Source: GCA-1730015 sp964583825 (lineage in GTDB: Bacteria > Pseudomonadota > Gammaproteobacteria > Granulosicoccales > Granulosicoccaceae). From it: a DNA stretch of 64,000 nt. The notes under the pieces were generated by a model. It was not told where the DNA came from and made no database searches. It saw only the letters and a program-made list of their open reading frames with translations. Positions 18,190 through 27,545 of the stretch are shown one piece after another. Location: contig CAZOXM010000013.1 of the NCBI GenBank assembly GCA_964583825.1, forward strand, positions 1 through 64,000, written 5' to 3'. The translations under genes were made by a program, and so were the position numbers. Numbering within the stretch: position 1 is the first letter of the stretch; each line of letters begins with the position of its first letter.

Positions 18190-19248
18190 TTAAATAACAC
18201 CCAGGGCACGGACAGTCGCCATGTTGAGGTACTTGTCGACCGGGAGTCCCTTTGTGCGCTGGAATGCGTTGACTGCACGCATGGTGTCAGCGCCGATGTT
18301 GCCGTCAATCGTGCCAGGATTATGACCGGCGGCCTGCAGGGCTTTTTGGATATCCATGATGCGGCTCTTTGTCATGTTGGTTTCACAAAGAATTTCGCGC
18401 CACTCCATTGATCCTTCGCTGACCAGCTTCTGGCTGGTGACGTTTTTATAGCGTGCCGGGATCTTAATCCGACGCTCCTGGGCTGCAGTGGCAACTTCAG
18501 TCGTCTTGATGGTTTTATACTCGGCCGGAATGCTGACCTTGCGTGTGGTGGCTGCCGTGGCAACGACGCGTTTCTCAACGGTTTTGTACTCAGCCGGAAT
18601 GGTGATGGTTTTAGTCGTGGCAGGCGTTTTCAGTACACGCTTTTGCACGGTCTTGTAGCTCGCAGGCACTTCGACGAGACACATGATTTCACCGGACTGA
18701 GCGTCGATTTTTTGAATCGGACCGGACCCTTTTTTCCACACTGTGTGTGCCGGCTTTTCCAGCACCCGCGTTGCTACTGTTTCGTACACCGCCGGCACCT
18801 GTTGCAGACGGGTGCTGGCAGGCTTGACCAGCACTCGCTCAGTCACTGTCTTGTATGTGGCAGGGACGGTTTCAATACGCTCGGAAGCTTCCTTGACGAG
18901 TACCCGCTTGGTCCCTGATTTGTAGCTTGCAGGGATAACCTCAATGCGTTCACCTGCATCTTCTACCAGCTGACGACGGGTGACAGTTTCATATTTTGGT
19001 GCGTTCCAGATTCTGGTAAAACACTGACCCGGCTTTGCGTTGGGTGGTACCAGGCTGTCGTCGGCTGCGGCCGCGAATCGGGGGTTCACCGCACTCGGTG
19101 CCGGCATTTGCACTTCTGCTTTGGCGGATGCAGGCACGATGGCGACATTCTCTGCCTGTTTGCCACCGAATGAAGAACAGCCGGTCAGGGCTGCGACGAG
19201 CACAGCGACAGAAGCCGCTGTTGAGTAGTGCTTGAGATGAAAAGACAT
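18190..19248 (-). CDS. repeat-rich lipoprotein with peptidoglycan-binding domain
   Basis: A 352-residue predicted lipoprotein. The signal peptide ends in the lipobox LTGC (residues about 21-24), followed by Ser-Ser, which favours outer-membrane sorting. The body holds about eight imperfect repeats of roughly 22 residues built on the pattern P-A-x-Y-K-T-V-x-x-R-V. The last ~60 residues form a peptidoglycan-binding helical domain (IMDIQKALQAAGHNPG...GADTMRAVNAFQ). It probably tethers the envelope to the wall. I chose the ATG at 19248 rather than 19371 because a GGAG site lies 9 nt upstream and the signal peptide begins there. An ACCCGG/CCGGGT hairpin (18168-18190) abuts the stop. Confidence 0.8.
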   Translation of the reverse strand: MSFHLKHYSTAASVAVLVAALTGCSSFGGKQAENVAIVPASAKAEVQMPAPSAVNPRFAAAADDSLVPPNAKPGQCFTRIWNAPKYETVTRRQLVEDAGERIEVIPASYKSGTKRVLVKEASERIETVPATYKTVTERVLVKPASTRLQQVPAVYETVATRVLEKPAHTVWKKGSGPIQKIDAQSGEIMCLVEVPASYKTVQKRVLKTPATTKTITIPAEYKTVEKRVVATAATTRKVSIPAEYKTIKTTEVATAAQERRIKIPARYKNVTSQKLVSEGSMEWREILCETNMTKSRIMDIQKALQAAGHNPGTIDGNIGADTMRAVNAFQRTKGLPVDKYLNMATVRALGVI

Positions 19249-19565
19249 CAATCGTCTCCGGGTTGGTAAGTGAGTCAAGCGGGTCACCGGTAACTTGACC
19301 GGCAGCTGGGAATAGTCCGTCAGTGAGAGACGCGTGATGTCAGTAGTCCAATGGCGATCGAAATACTTCACGCGTGTCCTCGGTTATTCTTCGAGCAGCT
19401 AGCGGCGGACAGACGTGCTTCTTTCGTATAAAAATTTGTTAATTACACACTTGCTGTCTCAAGCATTTGATCAGCCGCAGGTGGGTTTATTTTTTATGTG
19501 CATCGTTATACTGTGATGGTGAGTTTTATGAGTATGTTTACGGTAGGCGCAACAGGCTGAAAGTG

Positions 19566-19922
19566 ATGGCACGAAAAAGACTGGTGGTAGAAATGGGGAT
19601 GGGTACAGACCTGCACGGACAGGACTACACCAAGGCCGCCATCAGAGCGCTGCGCGACGCGCTCTGGCACAACTCCCTGTCACTGGTGCCCGCACTCGGT
19701 TATCCGCGCGAAGCGATGGAGGTTGAAGTGGAAATCGGGGTTGCCAAACCCGAACAGGTCGATACGGCTGCCGTCGCTGAAGTACTTCCCTACGGGTCTG
19801 CGTCGGTCACTGCCGTGCGCGGCGGACTGGATGTGGCCAGTGATGACCGCAGCAATGTGACAGTCGTGGCCAATGCGGCAGCGGTTGTGTACCTCAATAT
19901 TGATGAGGCGAGTGACAACTAA
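19566..19922 (+). CDS. Lin0512 family protein, first of tandem pair
   Basis: A 118-residue protein recognised as Lin0512 family from the opening ...EMGMGTDLHGQDYTKAA and the VRGGLDV segment. Function is unknown. The frame extends upstream to 19467, but similarity to the next gene begins at the ATG at 19566, so I start there. The stop overlaps the next start as TAATG, which implies translational coupling. The two genes are clear paralogues along their whole length. Confidence 0.8.
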   Translation: MARKRLVVEMGMGTDLHGQDYTKAAIRALRDALWHNSLSLVPALGYPREAMEVEVEIGVAKPEQVDTAAVAEVLPYGSASVTAVRGGLDVASDDRSNVTVVANAAAVVYLNIDEASDN

Positions 19923-20281
19923 TGCCATTGAAACGAATCATTCTGGAACTCGGTACGGGCAACGACCTGTATGGTGAAAATTACACCAAAGCCGCCTGTC
20001 GCGCGGTGCAGGATGCGTTGCACCACAGTTCGCTTATCGTATTTCGCTCGCTGGAACTCAATCGTGAGCAGATGAAAATTACCGTAAACATCGGAGTGCA
20101 GAAACCCGATGCGATCGATGCTGAAGCGGTGGCAGCCGAGATCCCGTTCGGTGAAGTAGTAGTTAACCCCGTGGTCGGGGGACTCAATGTTGTCGATGAT
20201 GAACACGATACCGTGTCAGTGATTGCCACCGCCGGTATAGCGGTGCAACTTGATCTGCCCGAAGGGAAGTTCACCCTGTGA
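19922..20281 (+). CDS. Lin0512 family protein, second of tandem pair
   Basis: A 119-residue Lin0512 protein (ELGTGNDLYGENYTKAACRA, VVGGLNVVDDEHDTVSVIATA). It is a homologue of the preceding gene and shares its length and the order of conserved blocks. The TAATG overlap suggests equal production, and the two products may form a hetero-oligomer; that is inference. There is no signal peptide, and its role is unknown. Confidence 0.8.
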   Translation: MPLKRIILELGTGNDLYGENYTKAACRAVQDALHHSSLIVFRSLELNREQMKITVNIGVQKPDAIDAEAVAAEIPFGEVVVNPVVGGLNVVDDEHDTVSVIATAGIAVQLDLPEGKFTL

Positions 20282-20400
20282 ATACATAGCGGATTCCGCG
20301 TCGCGGGTGGTGCGCTGAGCGCTGCCAGGACGACCTTCCCTGCGGGAGGCCTTCATTTTTGAAACCCAAAACCGAAGCCATAACGCCTAAGGCGGTTAAT

Positions 20401-20455
20401 CAGCCCAGCGCTTTTTCGGGCGATTTCCGACTCAGACGTTTTAACACCTCGTTAG
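20401..20455 (+). repeat. decayed fragment of the palindromic repeat (right half)
   Basis: This stretch retains the order of the right half of the full repeats: GCGCTTTTTCGGG, then GATTTCC, ACTCAGACG and a shortened TTTTAACACC...GTTAG end. About 20 bases are missing between the inner and outer arms compared with copies A-D. It lies in the 179-bp gap between the Lin0512 genes and the opposing oxygenase-like gene. The left half is not recognisable. Confidence 0.65.
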
Positions 20456-20460
20456 ACCAG

Positions 20461-21078
20461 TCAGCCCTGGTAGATATTAAAGCTGATGCTGACCCGATGA
20501 CCTGCCTCGCCGTCGAGGGTGGTTGTGTTGGGTTCCACCTCATGCACCAGCCAGGCGGGAAATAAGATCAGTCGTCCCGCTTTTGCGTCGAAGTAAATTT
20601 CAGGCCACGCATACAATGGCAGATCTGCTTCCGGGTGATAGCGAGGTGATATGACGCGCGACTGGATACGCGGGTCGCTGAAACTGATACGCCCGCAGTC
20701 CGGTGGAGCCTGCACGTAATACACACCGCTCCACAAACAATCCGGGTGCATGTGACTGCGGTTCTGCGCGTGGCGCGGGTTGATGTTGGCCCACATGCTG
20801 TCGACGACCGGTGTGAATTGCGGGTCGTAGTGTAAAGTGTCGAAGAGGTCGCGACACGCGTTGACAATATGCGTGTGAATCTCACTAAACCCGCTTCTTT
20901 TGTGCATGTCGAGCGGACTGTGCCAGCCGTTGGTGTCGGGTATGTTTGACCGGATGATGCCGTGCGGGTCGGTCGCCTGCCAGGTGCGTATATCGCGCAG
21001 CAGGGCAGCATTAAAATTATCGTCGAGCGGTAAGTCGCGCGCGTGAATCGGGGTGGAGAAGTAGTAGTCGGTAGCCAT
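20461..21078 (-). CDS. 2OG-Fe(II) oxygenase-like protein (TIGR02466-type)
   Basis: A 205-residue protein with the layout of TIGR02466/2OG-Fe(II) oxygenase-like proteins. The opening places 'FSTPI' near the N terminus, SHMHPDCLWSGVYYVQAP holds the likely His-x-Asp metal pair, and LFPAWLVHEVEPN holds the distal His. A later Arg in HRVSISFN could bind 2-oxoglutarate. Hydroxylase activity is inferred from the fold only. It is transcribed convergently with the Lin0512 pair, and no cofactor or substrate genes are adjacent. Confidence 0.75.
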   Translation of the reverse strand: MATDYYFSTPIHARDLPLDDNFNAALLRDIRTWQATDPHGIIRSNIPDTNGWHSPLDMHKRSGFSEIHTHIVNACRDLFDTLHYDPQFTPVVDSMWANINPRHAQNRSHMHPDCLWSGVYYVQAPPDCGRISFSDPRIQSRVISPRYHPEADLPLYAWPEIYFDAKAGRLILFPAWLVHEVEPNTTTLDGEAGHRVSISFNIYQG

Positions 21079-21219
21079 CGCCTGGGTCGCTACAGTGTTG
21101 ATTCGCTGTTATGCCATAAATGCCCCGCGTTGTCACAAGTCCACTGGTTGAGCGGGGTTTGTGCGCAGACACTGCATCAGGCGCATTGCGTCAGTGCCGT
21201 TGGACAGCAGCAAGGGTGC

Positions 21220-22422
21220 TTATTTCTGGCGCAGCGATTGATAACCGCCAATACACACCCACAGACACAATGTCATCAGGGCAAACAGCGGCCATGCGTG
21301 ATCGCTGATGAGCACACCGACCAGCAGTGACAGCAGGATGCCGGTAAAAATCTGAATGGTGCCGGTTAGTCCGGAGGCAGTGCCTGCCAGACTGGTGCGT
21401 ACACTCATGGCTGCAGAAGTCACGTTTGGCAGACAGATGCCATTACTGAAAGCGATAAGCTGCATGGGTAAAAACAGTGCCAGCAGCGCGTCTGAACCGG
21501 AGAAAGCCCAGAAAAATAACATGCCGATGAATGCCGGTATGATGCTGAGCCCGATCATTTTGCTGGTGCCGAAGCGTTGCGAGTAACGACCGGCAACAAA
21601 ATTGCCGCACAGGTAGCCGATTGCCACCATACTGAACCAGATACCAAACGTAGAGGCGCTGTGTCCGCGTAGTTCCATCGCGACATAAGGTGCCCCTGCC
21701 AGGAAGCAAAAATACATGCCGACGGCGCCGCAGATGATCCACAGATAGGCGCGGTATTCCGCTTCTCCGAGCAATACACGGGCACCGGATACGAAGGCGG
21801 CATCGGTGTCATTCGACTTCACCAGTGTTTCATTCTGGTACCGGTAACTGAGCAGTGCGAACAGCGTGGCCAGTGCTGCCAGCAGCATATACATGATGCG
21901 CCAGCTGCTTACATCAGTGATATAGCCGCACAGGGCCGGACCAAACATCGGTGCGACCATCATCGCGGTGTTCATATAACCGATGGCGCTGGCTGCCTTG
22001 TCCTGACTGTGCACATCGCGCATGATCGTGCGCGTCAGGAAGACACACACCGCGGCCCCGAAACCCTGAACGAATCGACCTGCCAGAAGCACTTCAATGG
22101 ACATTGCCGCCGCACAGATCAAACTGCCGCCGGCAAATACGAGCATACTGCCAATCATCACGGGACGGCGTCCGATCCTGTCTGACAGGTTGCCCAGTGC
22201 GAGTTGGGAAATCATCGTGGCAAATAAATACACGGTCAGCACCAGCTGCGCGGCGCTGTAGTCGACTGCAAGCTCTTTCATGACAGCCGTGTTGGCCGGC
22301 AGCACACCGTTTAGTGTGATCGGGCCAAGTGCAGAAATACCGACCAGTAACAGCAGCGGTGGTTGTCGTGGTGCTGCGAGGTTCGAAGCGTCGGTCGATG
22401 CATCGGTGGTGGAAGTTTTCAT
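21220..22422 (-). CDS. MFS drug-efflux transporter, Bcr/CflA-like
   Basis: A 400-residue inner-membrane transporter with twelve hydrophobic segments. The MFS motif A is LGNLSDRIGRRPVMIGSML after the second segment, and a motif-C-like region (GRFVQGFGAAVCVFLTRTIMRD) is also present. The pattern resembles Bcr/CflA proton-coupled drug exporters. The substrate is unknown. It diverges from the pseudouridine kinase gene across 163 bp that must hold both promoters; I could not define them confidently. Confidence 0.83.
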   Translation of the reverse strand: MKTSTTDASTDASNLAAPRQPPLLLLVGISALGPITLNGVLPANTAVMKELAVDYSAAQLVLTVYLFATMISQLALGNLSDRIGRRPVMIGSMLVFAGGSLICAAAMSIEVLLAGRFVQGFGAAVCVFLTRTIMRDVHSQDKAASAIGYMNTAMMVAPMFGPALCGYITDVSSWRIMYMLLAALATLFALLSYRYQNETLVKSNDTDAAFVSGARVLLGEAEYRAYLWIICGAVGMYFCFLAGAPYVAMELRGHSASTFGIWFSMVAIGYLCGNFVAGRYSQRFGTSKMIGLSIIPAFIGMLFFWAFSGSDALLALFLPMQLIAFSNGICLPNVTSAAMSVRTSLAGTASGLTGTIQIFTGILLSLLVGVLISDHAWPLFALMTLCLWVCIGGYQSLRQK

Positions 22423-22585
22423 TGTAATTGTGTACCGCGGTGATGCGATCGGCGAGTGTGGCCGTTGCCGGCATTGTACGTTGATATGGAAGGGGCGTCA
22501 TCGCGGCGACTGTCACCGCAGTAAACAGTTGCGGGATGCACTGTATACTGTCAGACCATTCAACAGCGCAGGGTATTAAACGGCG

Positions 22586-23521
22586 ATGATCAACACGTGG
22601 TCAGCCACAGTGACTGTTGTGGGTGCGATGAATCTTGATATCGTCGCTATGGCACAACACCCTGTCGCCGGTGATGACTCAACGCCGGGTCGCGTTCGCA
22701 TTGTGGCGGGAGGTGTCGGTCGCAACATCGCGGAGAATCTGGCGCGGCTGTCGGTCGATTGCAGGTTGCGATCTGTTGTGGGTGATGACTTTGCCGGTGA
22801 GCTGTTGCTGTCGCAATGCCGTGCAGCCGGTCTGAATACGCAGGGGGTGGCGTGCAGTCCTGATCACGCGACTCCGGTGTATGTATCCATGAATGATTCA
22901 GCGGGCGCCATGCTGCATGCCGTCTCTGACATGGCGCTGATCGATCAGTGCAGCGCAGATCGCCTGCCGCTGCTGGCGCAGGATATTCAAGCCAGCGATC
23001 TTTGTGTCATCGATGCGAACCTGTCTGAGGAACTGATCGGGCAAGTCGCCGGGCACTGTGGTGATGTTGCCCTTGTTGCAGAGGCGGTGTCGCTCAGCAA
23101 ATGCACCAGACTTGCAAGTGTATTACCCAGGCTGCATTTGCTGAAGCTCAACCTAAGCGAAGCAAGGCATCTGGTCGGTGCCAATGACGATATGTCACTC
23201 GATTCCCTGGCAGCATCGCTATTGGCGATGGGGCCCGCGTCCGTATTGATTTCTTTTGGTGCCGACGGCGCACTCTACGCGACCGAAGACGACGGCAGAC
23301 GACTAATGCATCGCGAGGCGGCACCGGTTGCCCGAGTTGTGAATGCCAACGGAGCCGGCGATGCGTTGCTGGCCGGATTTATCGTCGCCGGCCTCGCCGG
23401 GTACGATACGATAACGCGGCTGCAATGGGGCACTGAGGCGGCGCGATTAACGCTCGAGTCAGATCATGCCTGTTCGCAGGCGTTGACTTTGCGGCACCTC
23501 GAACAGTTGGAAAAGCGATGA
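22586..23521 (+). CDS. psuK: PfkB-family sugar kinase, probable pseudouridine kinase
   Basis: A 311-residue ribokinase-fold protein: VVGAMNLDIVA at the start, the GGVGRNIAENLARL substrate-binding block and the C-terminal NANGAGDALLAGF signature with the catalytic Asp. Because the next gene encodes pseudouridine-5'-phosphate glycosidase, the likely reaction is phosphorylation of pseudouridine to its 5'-phosphate. The two genes normally form an operon, but here a 148-bp palindromic repeat separates them. The family assignment is firm; the substrate comes from context. Confidence 0.85.
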   Translation: MINTWSATVTVVGAMNLDIVAMAQHPVAGDDSTPGRVRIVAGGVGRNIAENLARLSVDCRLRSVVGDDFAGELLLSQCRAAGLNTQGVACSPDHATPVYVSMNDSAGAMLHAVSDMALIDQCSADRLPLLAQDIQASDLCVIDANLSEELIGQVAGHCGDVALVAEAVSLSKCTRLASVLPRLHLLKLNLSEARHLVGANDDMSLDSLAASLLAMGPASVLISFGADGALYATEDDGRRLMHREAAPVARVVNANGAGDALLAGFIVAGLAGYDTITRLQWGTEAARLTLESDHACSQALTLRHLEQLEKR

Positions 23522-23541
23522 TGCATGCTCGAAAAAAGTAT

Positions 23542-23689
23542 CTAACAGGGTGTTGAAAAACGTGATGAGCGACGGTCTGAGTAGGCAAATTTCGCCGAAA
23601 AAGCGCAGTTTATGGGTTATAAATGAGCATTTTGAGGGGGAATTTAACGCCCTCAGACCTAGCGCAATAGTTTTTCAACATCCTGCTAA
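23542..23689 (-). repeat. palindromic CTAG-ended repeat, copy B, between psuK and psuG
   Basis: A 148-bp copy in the opposite orientation to A, C and D. Its plus-strand left end reads CTAACAGGGTGTTGAAAAA, and the right end is the inverse with TGCTAA, so both CTAG termini carry one substitution. The inner arms GGTCTGAG / CTCAGACC are intact. It fills most of the 216-bp gap between the two pseudouridine genes. A 63-codon frame inside it is a by-product of the repeat. Confidence 0.93.
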
Positions 23690-23737
23690 TGCCGGTTTAC
23701 CTTCGGCGCCTTTGTCTCATGGAAAAACCCGTATTGT

Positions 23738-24670
23738 GTGAATGCCGCTATGGATAAACTCCTTTCGATTACTGACGAGGTAGCGCAGGCATTAGCCTCT
23801 CATAAGCCGGTGGTGGCTCTTGAATCCACCATCATCTCGCACGGTATGCCTTATCCGCAAAATGTTGAGACGGCTCTGCGCGTAGAAAACCAGGTGCGCG
23901 AGCACGGGGCGGTGCCGGCGACCATAGCGATCATGGGCGGGCGTCTTTGCGCGGGACTGACACAAACGCAAATAGAGGAGCTCGGCAAAACGGGGCAGTC
24001 GGCACTGAAGGTCAGCCGTCGGGATATTCCCTTTGCGGTAGCGGATACCCGCGTCATGGGAGCGACCACGGTCGCAGGCACTATGATCATTGCCGCCATG
24101 GCCGGCATTCAGGTATTCGCCACCGGTGGCATCGGCGGTGTGCATCGTCAGGCACAACAGACCTTTGATATATCCGCTGACTTACAGGAACTGGCTGCGA
24201 CCAGTGTGGCGGTGGTTTGTGCAGGTGCCAAGTCGATTCTCGATATTGGTCTGACCCGGGAGTATCTGGAGACGCACGGTGTGCCGGTAATCGGTTACAA
24301 CACCGACTGTTGGCCCGCGTTTTACACCCGGCACAGTGCGTTCGCCGTTGACTACAACCTGCAAAGCACTGACGCCATTGCCGATGCGTTGCGCTGTAAG
24401 TGGCAGCTTGGGCTCAATGGCGGTGCGCTGATTTGTGTGCCGGTACCGACGCAGTATGAACAGGATGCCGATCAGATTGAGCAGACCATTCTCAGCGCGC
24501 TCACAGAAATGGATCGCGCCGGCATTACCGGCAAGGAAACCACGCCTTTTCTGCTTGGCAAAATCGCTGAGATGACAGACGGTGAAAGCCTCGAGACCAA
24601 CATTGCCCTCGTGTTAAACAATGCAGCGGTGGCGGCGCAGATCGCGGTCGGCCTGGCGGATCAGCGCTGA
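23738..24670 (+). CDS. psuG: pseudouridine-5'-phosphate glycosidase
   Basis: A 310-residue enzyme cleaving pseudouridine 5'-phosphate to uracil and ribose 5-phosphate. It shows nearly the full family signature: PVVALESTIISHGMPYPQN near residue 25, GAVPATIAIMGGRLCAGL, the catalytic Lys region SRRDIPFA, TTVAGTMIIA and FATGGIGGVHR. GTG at 23738 is the longest start, and ATG at 23750 is equally plausible. Its 3' end overlaps the opposing EamA gene by 10 bp. It allows salvage of pseudouridine from degraded RNA. Confidence 0.93.
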   Translation: MNAAMDKLLSITDEVAQALASHKPVVALESTIISHGMPYPQNVETALRVENQVREHGAVPATIAIMGGRLCAGLTQTQIEELGKTGQSALKVSRRDIPFAVADTRVMGATTVAGTMIIAAMAGIQVFATGGIGGVHRQAQQTFDISADLQELAATSVAVVCAGAKSILDIGLTREYLETHGVPVIGYNTDCWPAFYTRHSAFAVDYNLQSTDAIADALRCKWQLGLNGGALICVPVPTQYEQDADQIEQTILSALTEMDRAGITGKETTPFLLGKIAEMTDGESLETNIALVLNNAAVAAQIAVGLADQR

Positions 24671-25584
24671 CGGCTGGCAGTCGCTGCGCTGGTTCGAAAC
24701 TTAGCCCGGTTGTTCACCACCTCGCGGTAAAGCGTAAACAGGCCGGTCGCCACCACAATGGCAGAGCCAATCAGGGTCATCGCATCCGGCACTTCAGCAA
24801 ATACCAGATAGCCGAGCGCGATGGCCCACAGGAGACTGGTGTAGCGAAATGGCACCACGTACGCCACCTCACCGGTGCGCATCGCCATCACAATAAACTG
24901 GTAACCGAAGAACAGGAAAAACGCTGCGGACATCAGTGTCAGCAATTGATCACCGCTGACCGGCCTCCAGTTTCCCTGTGCTGTCGCCAGTACGGTTCCT
25001 GCCAGCGTTATGATTGTTGCCGTTGCGGTGGATACCAGTAGTGAGGGCAGGGCCGGTGGCAACTTGCGGGTAAAAAGATCTCTGGCAGCGGCAAACCCGA
25101 CTGAAAGCAGCATGATCAGCGAGACCGCGTTAAAGCCGTCCAGGCCCGGCCGTATAATTACCAGCACGCCGCAAAAGCCAATGGCAATTGCGAGCCAGCG
25201 TCGCCACCCCACGGGTTCGTTCAGAAAAATAGCGGCGCCGAGTGCTACCGACAGCGGCAGCGCCTGCAAAATAGCGGAAATTGTGGCAAACGGCAGCAGA
25301 TGCAGAGAATAGAGAAAGGTTAGGGTGGCGCAGACTTCCATCAGTGAGCGCATACCGACAGTGATGTTTAAAAGTTCCCTGAGTCTGTGCAGTAAACCCT
25401 GTTGCCATAGCAGAGTAAACAGTAATAGTGACAGCAGCGCACCGCGGACTGCCATGATTTGTCCCACACCGAGTGAGTCACCCAGCGACTTCACGAAGGT
25501 ATCGTTGATGACAAAGCCCATCATCGACAGCATCATGTACAGGCTTGCCTTGACATTGGCCGAGAGCGGAGCACGGTTGTTCAT
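24661..25584 (-). CDS. EamA/DMT-family transporter
   Basis: A 307-residue integral membrane protein with ten hydrophobic segments in two homologous halves (EamA repeats), typical of drug/metabolite exporters. Its start overlaps the stop of the beta-galactosidase gene by 4 bp (ATGA type), so it is translationally coupled to the galactosidase operon. It may move a galactoside or a product of its breakdown, but the family is broad. The 3' end overlaps psuG on the other strand by 10 bp. Confidence 0.83.
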   Translation of the reverse strand: MNNRAPLSANVKASLYMMLSMMGFVINDTFVKSLGDSLGVGQIMAVRGALLSLLLFTLLWQQGLLHRLRELLNITVGMRSLMEVCATLTFLYSLHLLPFATISAILQALPLSVALGAAIFLNEPVGWRRWLAIAIGFCGVLVIIRPGLDGFNAVSLIMLLSVGFAAARDLFTRKLPPALPSLLVSTATATIITLAGTVLATAQGNWRPVSGDQLLTLMSAAFFLFFGYQFIVMAMRTGEVAYVVPFRYTSLLWAIALGYLVFAEVPDAMTLIGSAIVVATGLFTLYREVVNNRAKFRTSAATASRQR

Positions 25585-27530
25585 TGCGACTCGTTGTTGC
25601 GGAAAACAGCGACATCGCCCGCTGCGATCTCTGTACCGCCAAGGATGAAGTCGGCAGTTGATGGCAGGGTGGCGGTGTCCGGTCCGTAATTAAATGCGAA
25701 AGTCACCGGGCCGTAGTGGCTGACACGCAGACCGTCGCGACAACTCAATGTGTCTATTCCTGCAGCATGCAGTTTGTCCTTGAAGTAGGTTGTCAGGGAG
25801 TGCTGGTTCAGGCAACAGTTCAGGTAGTGAAAGCGATCGTGTGAATAGCTGAATCCCCAACCGTCATCGAACGTGCTGAGCGGCGTGATGGTGGATTCTA
25901 TTTCTTCGCGCCAGCGGTGGGCAGTGAGTGTTTGATGATTGGTCGGCAGCAGGGCGAAATCTGCCAGCGATTCAGTACGTATTACCCGCAGTGGAATAAG
26001 TGTTTGCAATAGTCCCGGAGCGAGTTGATCGGGTATTGAAAACTCCACTGACTTGCTGCCGCAACGCGGGCCAATCAGTACCTGAGCGCTTGTGTTTTTC
26101 AGTGAATCAACGAGTGATTGGGTGGCCGCAATGGAATTGGCGATGACGACGAAACGGTAAGCGCTGAGGTCGGTGCCGGTTGGCACTATGTCGACGTTAA
26201 CGCCGTTTTGTCGCAGGGCGGTATACATCGAGATAACCCATTGCAATGGTTCAAAGTTAATACCCTGCGGCTGGATGCGACACATGTGGTCGCCACTGTA
26301 GTCGAACACCATGGCTACATCGCACGCGCGGTTGACTTCATGTGGCAATGCCTGCGCAAGTAAATTGAGATCATCGGCGAGTTGTCTGACTTCTGTGGCG
26401 GCCACATCGTAGGTACCGTCGGGTCGACACAGACCGGTATGCATTTGCTCCTGTGCCGAAGGCAGTTGTCGCCACCTGAACCAGGACATCACTTCGGCCT
26501 CGTGAGCGAGTGCTTCCAGTCCCCACAGTCGCACCATGCCCGGCAGCGGTGCCGGGTTGTGCGGTGCCCAGTTCACCGGCCCCGGTTGTTGTTCAATAAT
26601 CCATAACCTGCCGTTGCCGACACCGCGGTACAGGTCGTGATGAAACGCGGAAGAGTCAGGGTGACCGGTTCGATACCACTTTTGTTTATCGACCTCGTCC
26701 GTACTGTCGCGATCGAGAAAACCGAGCGGGTAGTTATCCCACGCGGCAATGTCGAGATCTTTGGCAGTGTCGTAGTGATCAAACTCGGTGAAGTTGCCCA
26801 TGTAGTTATGCAACAGATCGCACTGTGGTGAGTGCGCTCTGATAATATCTGTCTGCAGGCGATTAAACGACGCAACCTGATCGGACGAAAAACGCCAGAA
26901 GGCCAGTCGATGCGCCGGATTTAATTCGGTCACCGCACCACAGGGCAGGTCAATTTCATCGAAGCTGCCGTATTCCATGCTCCAGAATACATTGCCCCAG
27001 GCGTCGTTTAATGCGTCGACATCACGGTAGCGCGCCCGGCACCACTGACGAAAGGCTAGCTTGGCATCGTTCGAGTAGCTTGCAATGGTGCTGTGACAAC
27101 CGTATTCGTTGTCCGTCTGCCAGGCGATCAGTGACGGGTGATTGCCGAACTCACCGGCCACGGTAACGACAATGCGACGACACTCTTCGCGATAGATCAC
27201 TGAGGAAAAACAATAGTGTCTGCGTGAGCCGAATCCTCTTGGCTGACCCTGTTCGTCTGCCGCCAGTATCGATGGGTGTTCATCGATCAGCCACTTTGGT
27301 GGTGTTGCTGTTGGCGTACCGAGTACGACCTGAAGCTTGTGCGCATGCAGGACATCCAGCGCCCGGTGCAGCCAGTCAAACTGAAACTGATTGCGCGCGG
27401 GTTCCAGTCTGCTCCAGGCGAACTCACCAACTCTGACCACGGAAATACCCAGTGACTGCATTCGAGCAGCGTCTTCAGTCCAGCGGTCTTCCGGCCAGTG
27501 TTCCGGGTAATAGCAGACACCGAGTTTCAT
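25581..27530 (-). CDS. GH42 beta-galactosidase
   Basis: A 649-residue cytoplasmic glycoside hydrolase of family 42. The start MKLGVCYYPEHWPEDRW and the block RVGEFAWSRLEP are typical. The acid/base Glu lies in WQTDNEYGCHS and the nucleophile Glu probably in LWIIEQQPGPVNW. The C-terminal beta-galactosidase trimerisation-type domain and a small beta domain follow. It releases beta-linked galactose. It is the second gene of a minus-strand operon, 15 bp after an alpha-galactosidase. No signal peptide is seen, so substrates must be imported. Confidence 0.92.
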   Translation of the reverse strand: MKLGVCYYPEHWPEDRWTEDAARMQSLGISVVRVGEFAWSRLEPARNQFQFDWLHRALDVLHAHKLQVVLGTPTATPPKWLIDEHPSILAADEQGQPRGFGSRRHYCFSSVIYREECRRIVVTVAGEFGNHPSLIAWQTDNEYGCHSTIASYSNDAKLAFRQWCRARYRDVDALNDAWGNVFWSMEYGSFDEIDLPCGAVTELNPAHRLAFWRFSSDQVASFNRLQTDIIRAHSPQCDLLHNYMGNFTEFDHYDTAKDLDIAAWDNYPLGFLDRDSTDEVDKQKWYRTGHPDSSAFHHDLYRGVGNGRLWIIEQQPGPVNWAPHNPAPLPGMVRLWGLEALAHEAEVMSWFRWRQLPSAQEQMHTGLCRPDGTYDVAATEVRQLADDLNLLAQALPHEVNRACDVAMVFDYSGDHMCRIQPQGINFEPLQWVISMYTALRQNGVNVDIVPTGTDLSAYRFVVIANSIAATQSLVDSLKNTSAQVLIGPRCGSKSVEFSIPDQLAPGLLQTLIPLRVIRTESLADFALLPTNHQTLTAHRWREEIESTITPLSTFDDGWGFSYSHDRFHYLNCCLNQHSLTTYFKDKLHAAGIDTLSCRDGLRVSHYGPVTFAFNYGPDTATLPSTADFILGGTEIAAGDVAVFRNNESQ

Positions 27531-27545
27531 TATTGTGCTCTTGCG

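Noticed and set aside
23550..23741. A 63-codon frame beginning inside repeat copy B, with a near-twin at copy C (30468-30665, minus)
   Set aside because: The shared protein sequence is a direct translation of the palindromic repeat and not evidence of a gene.
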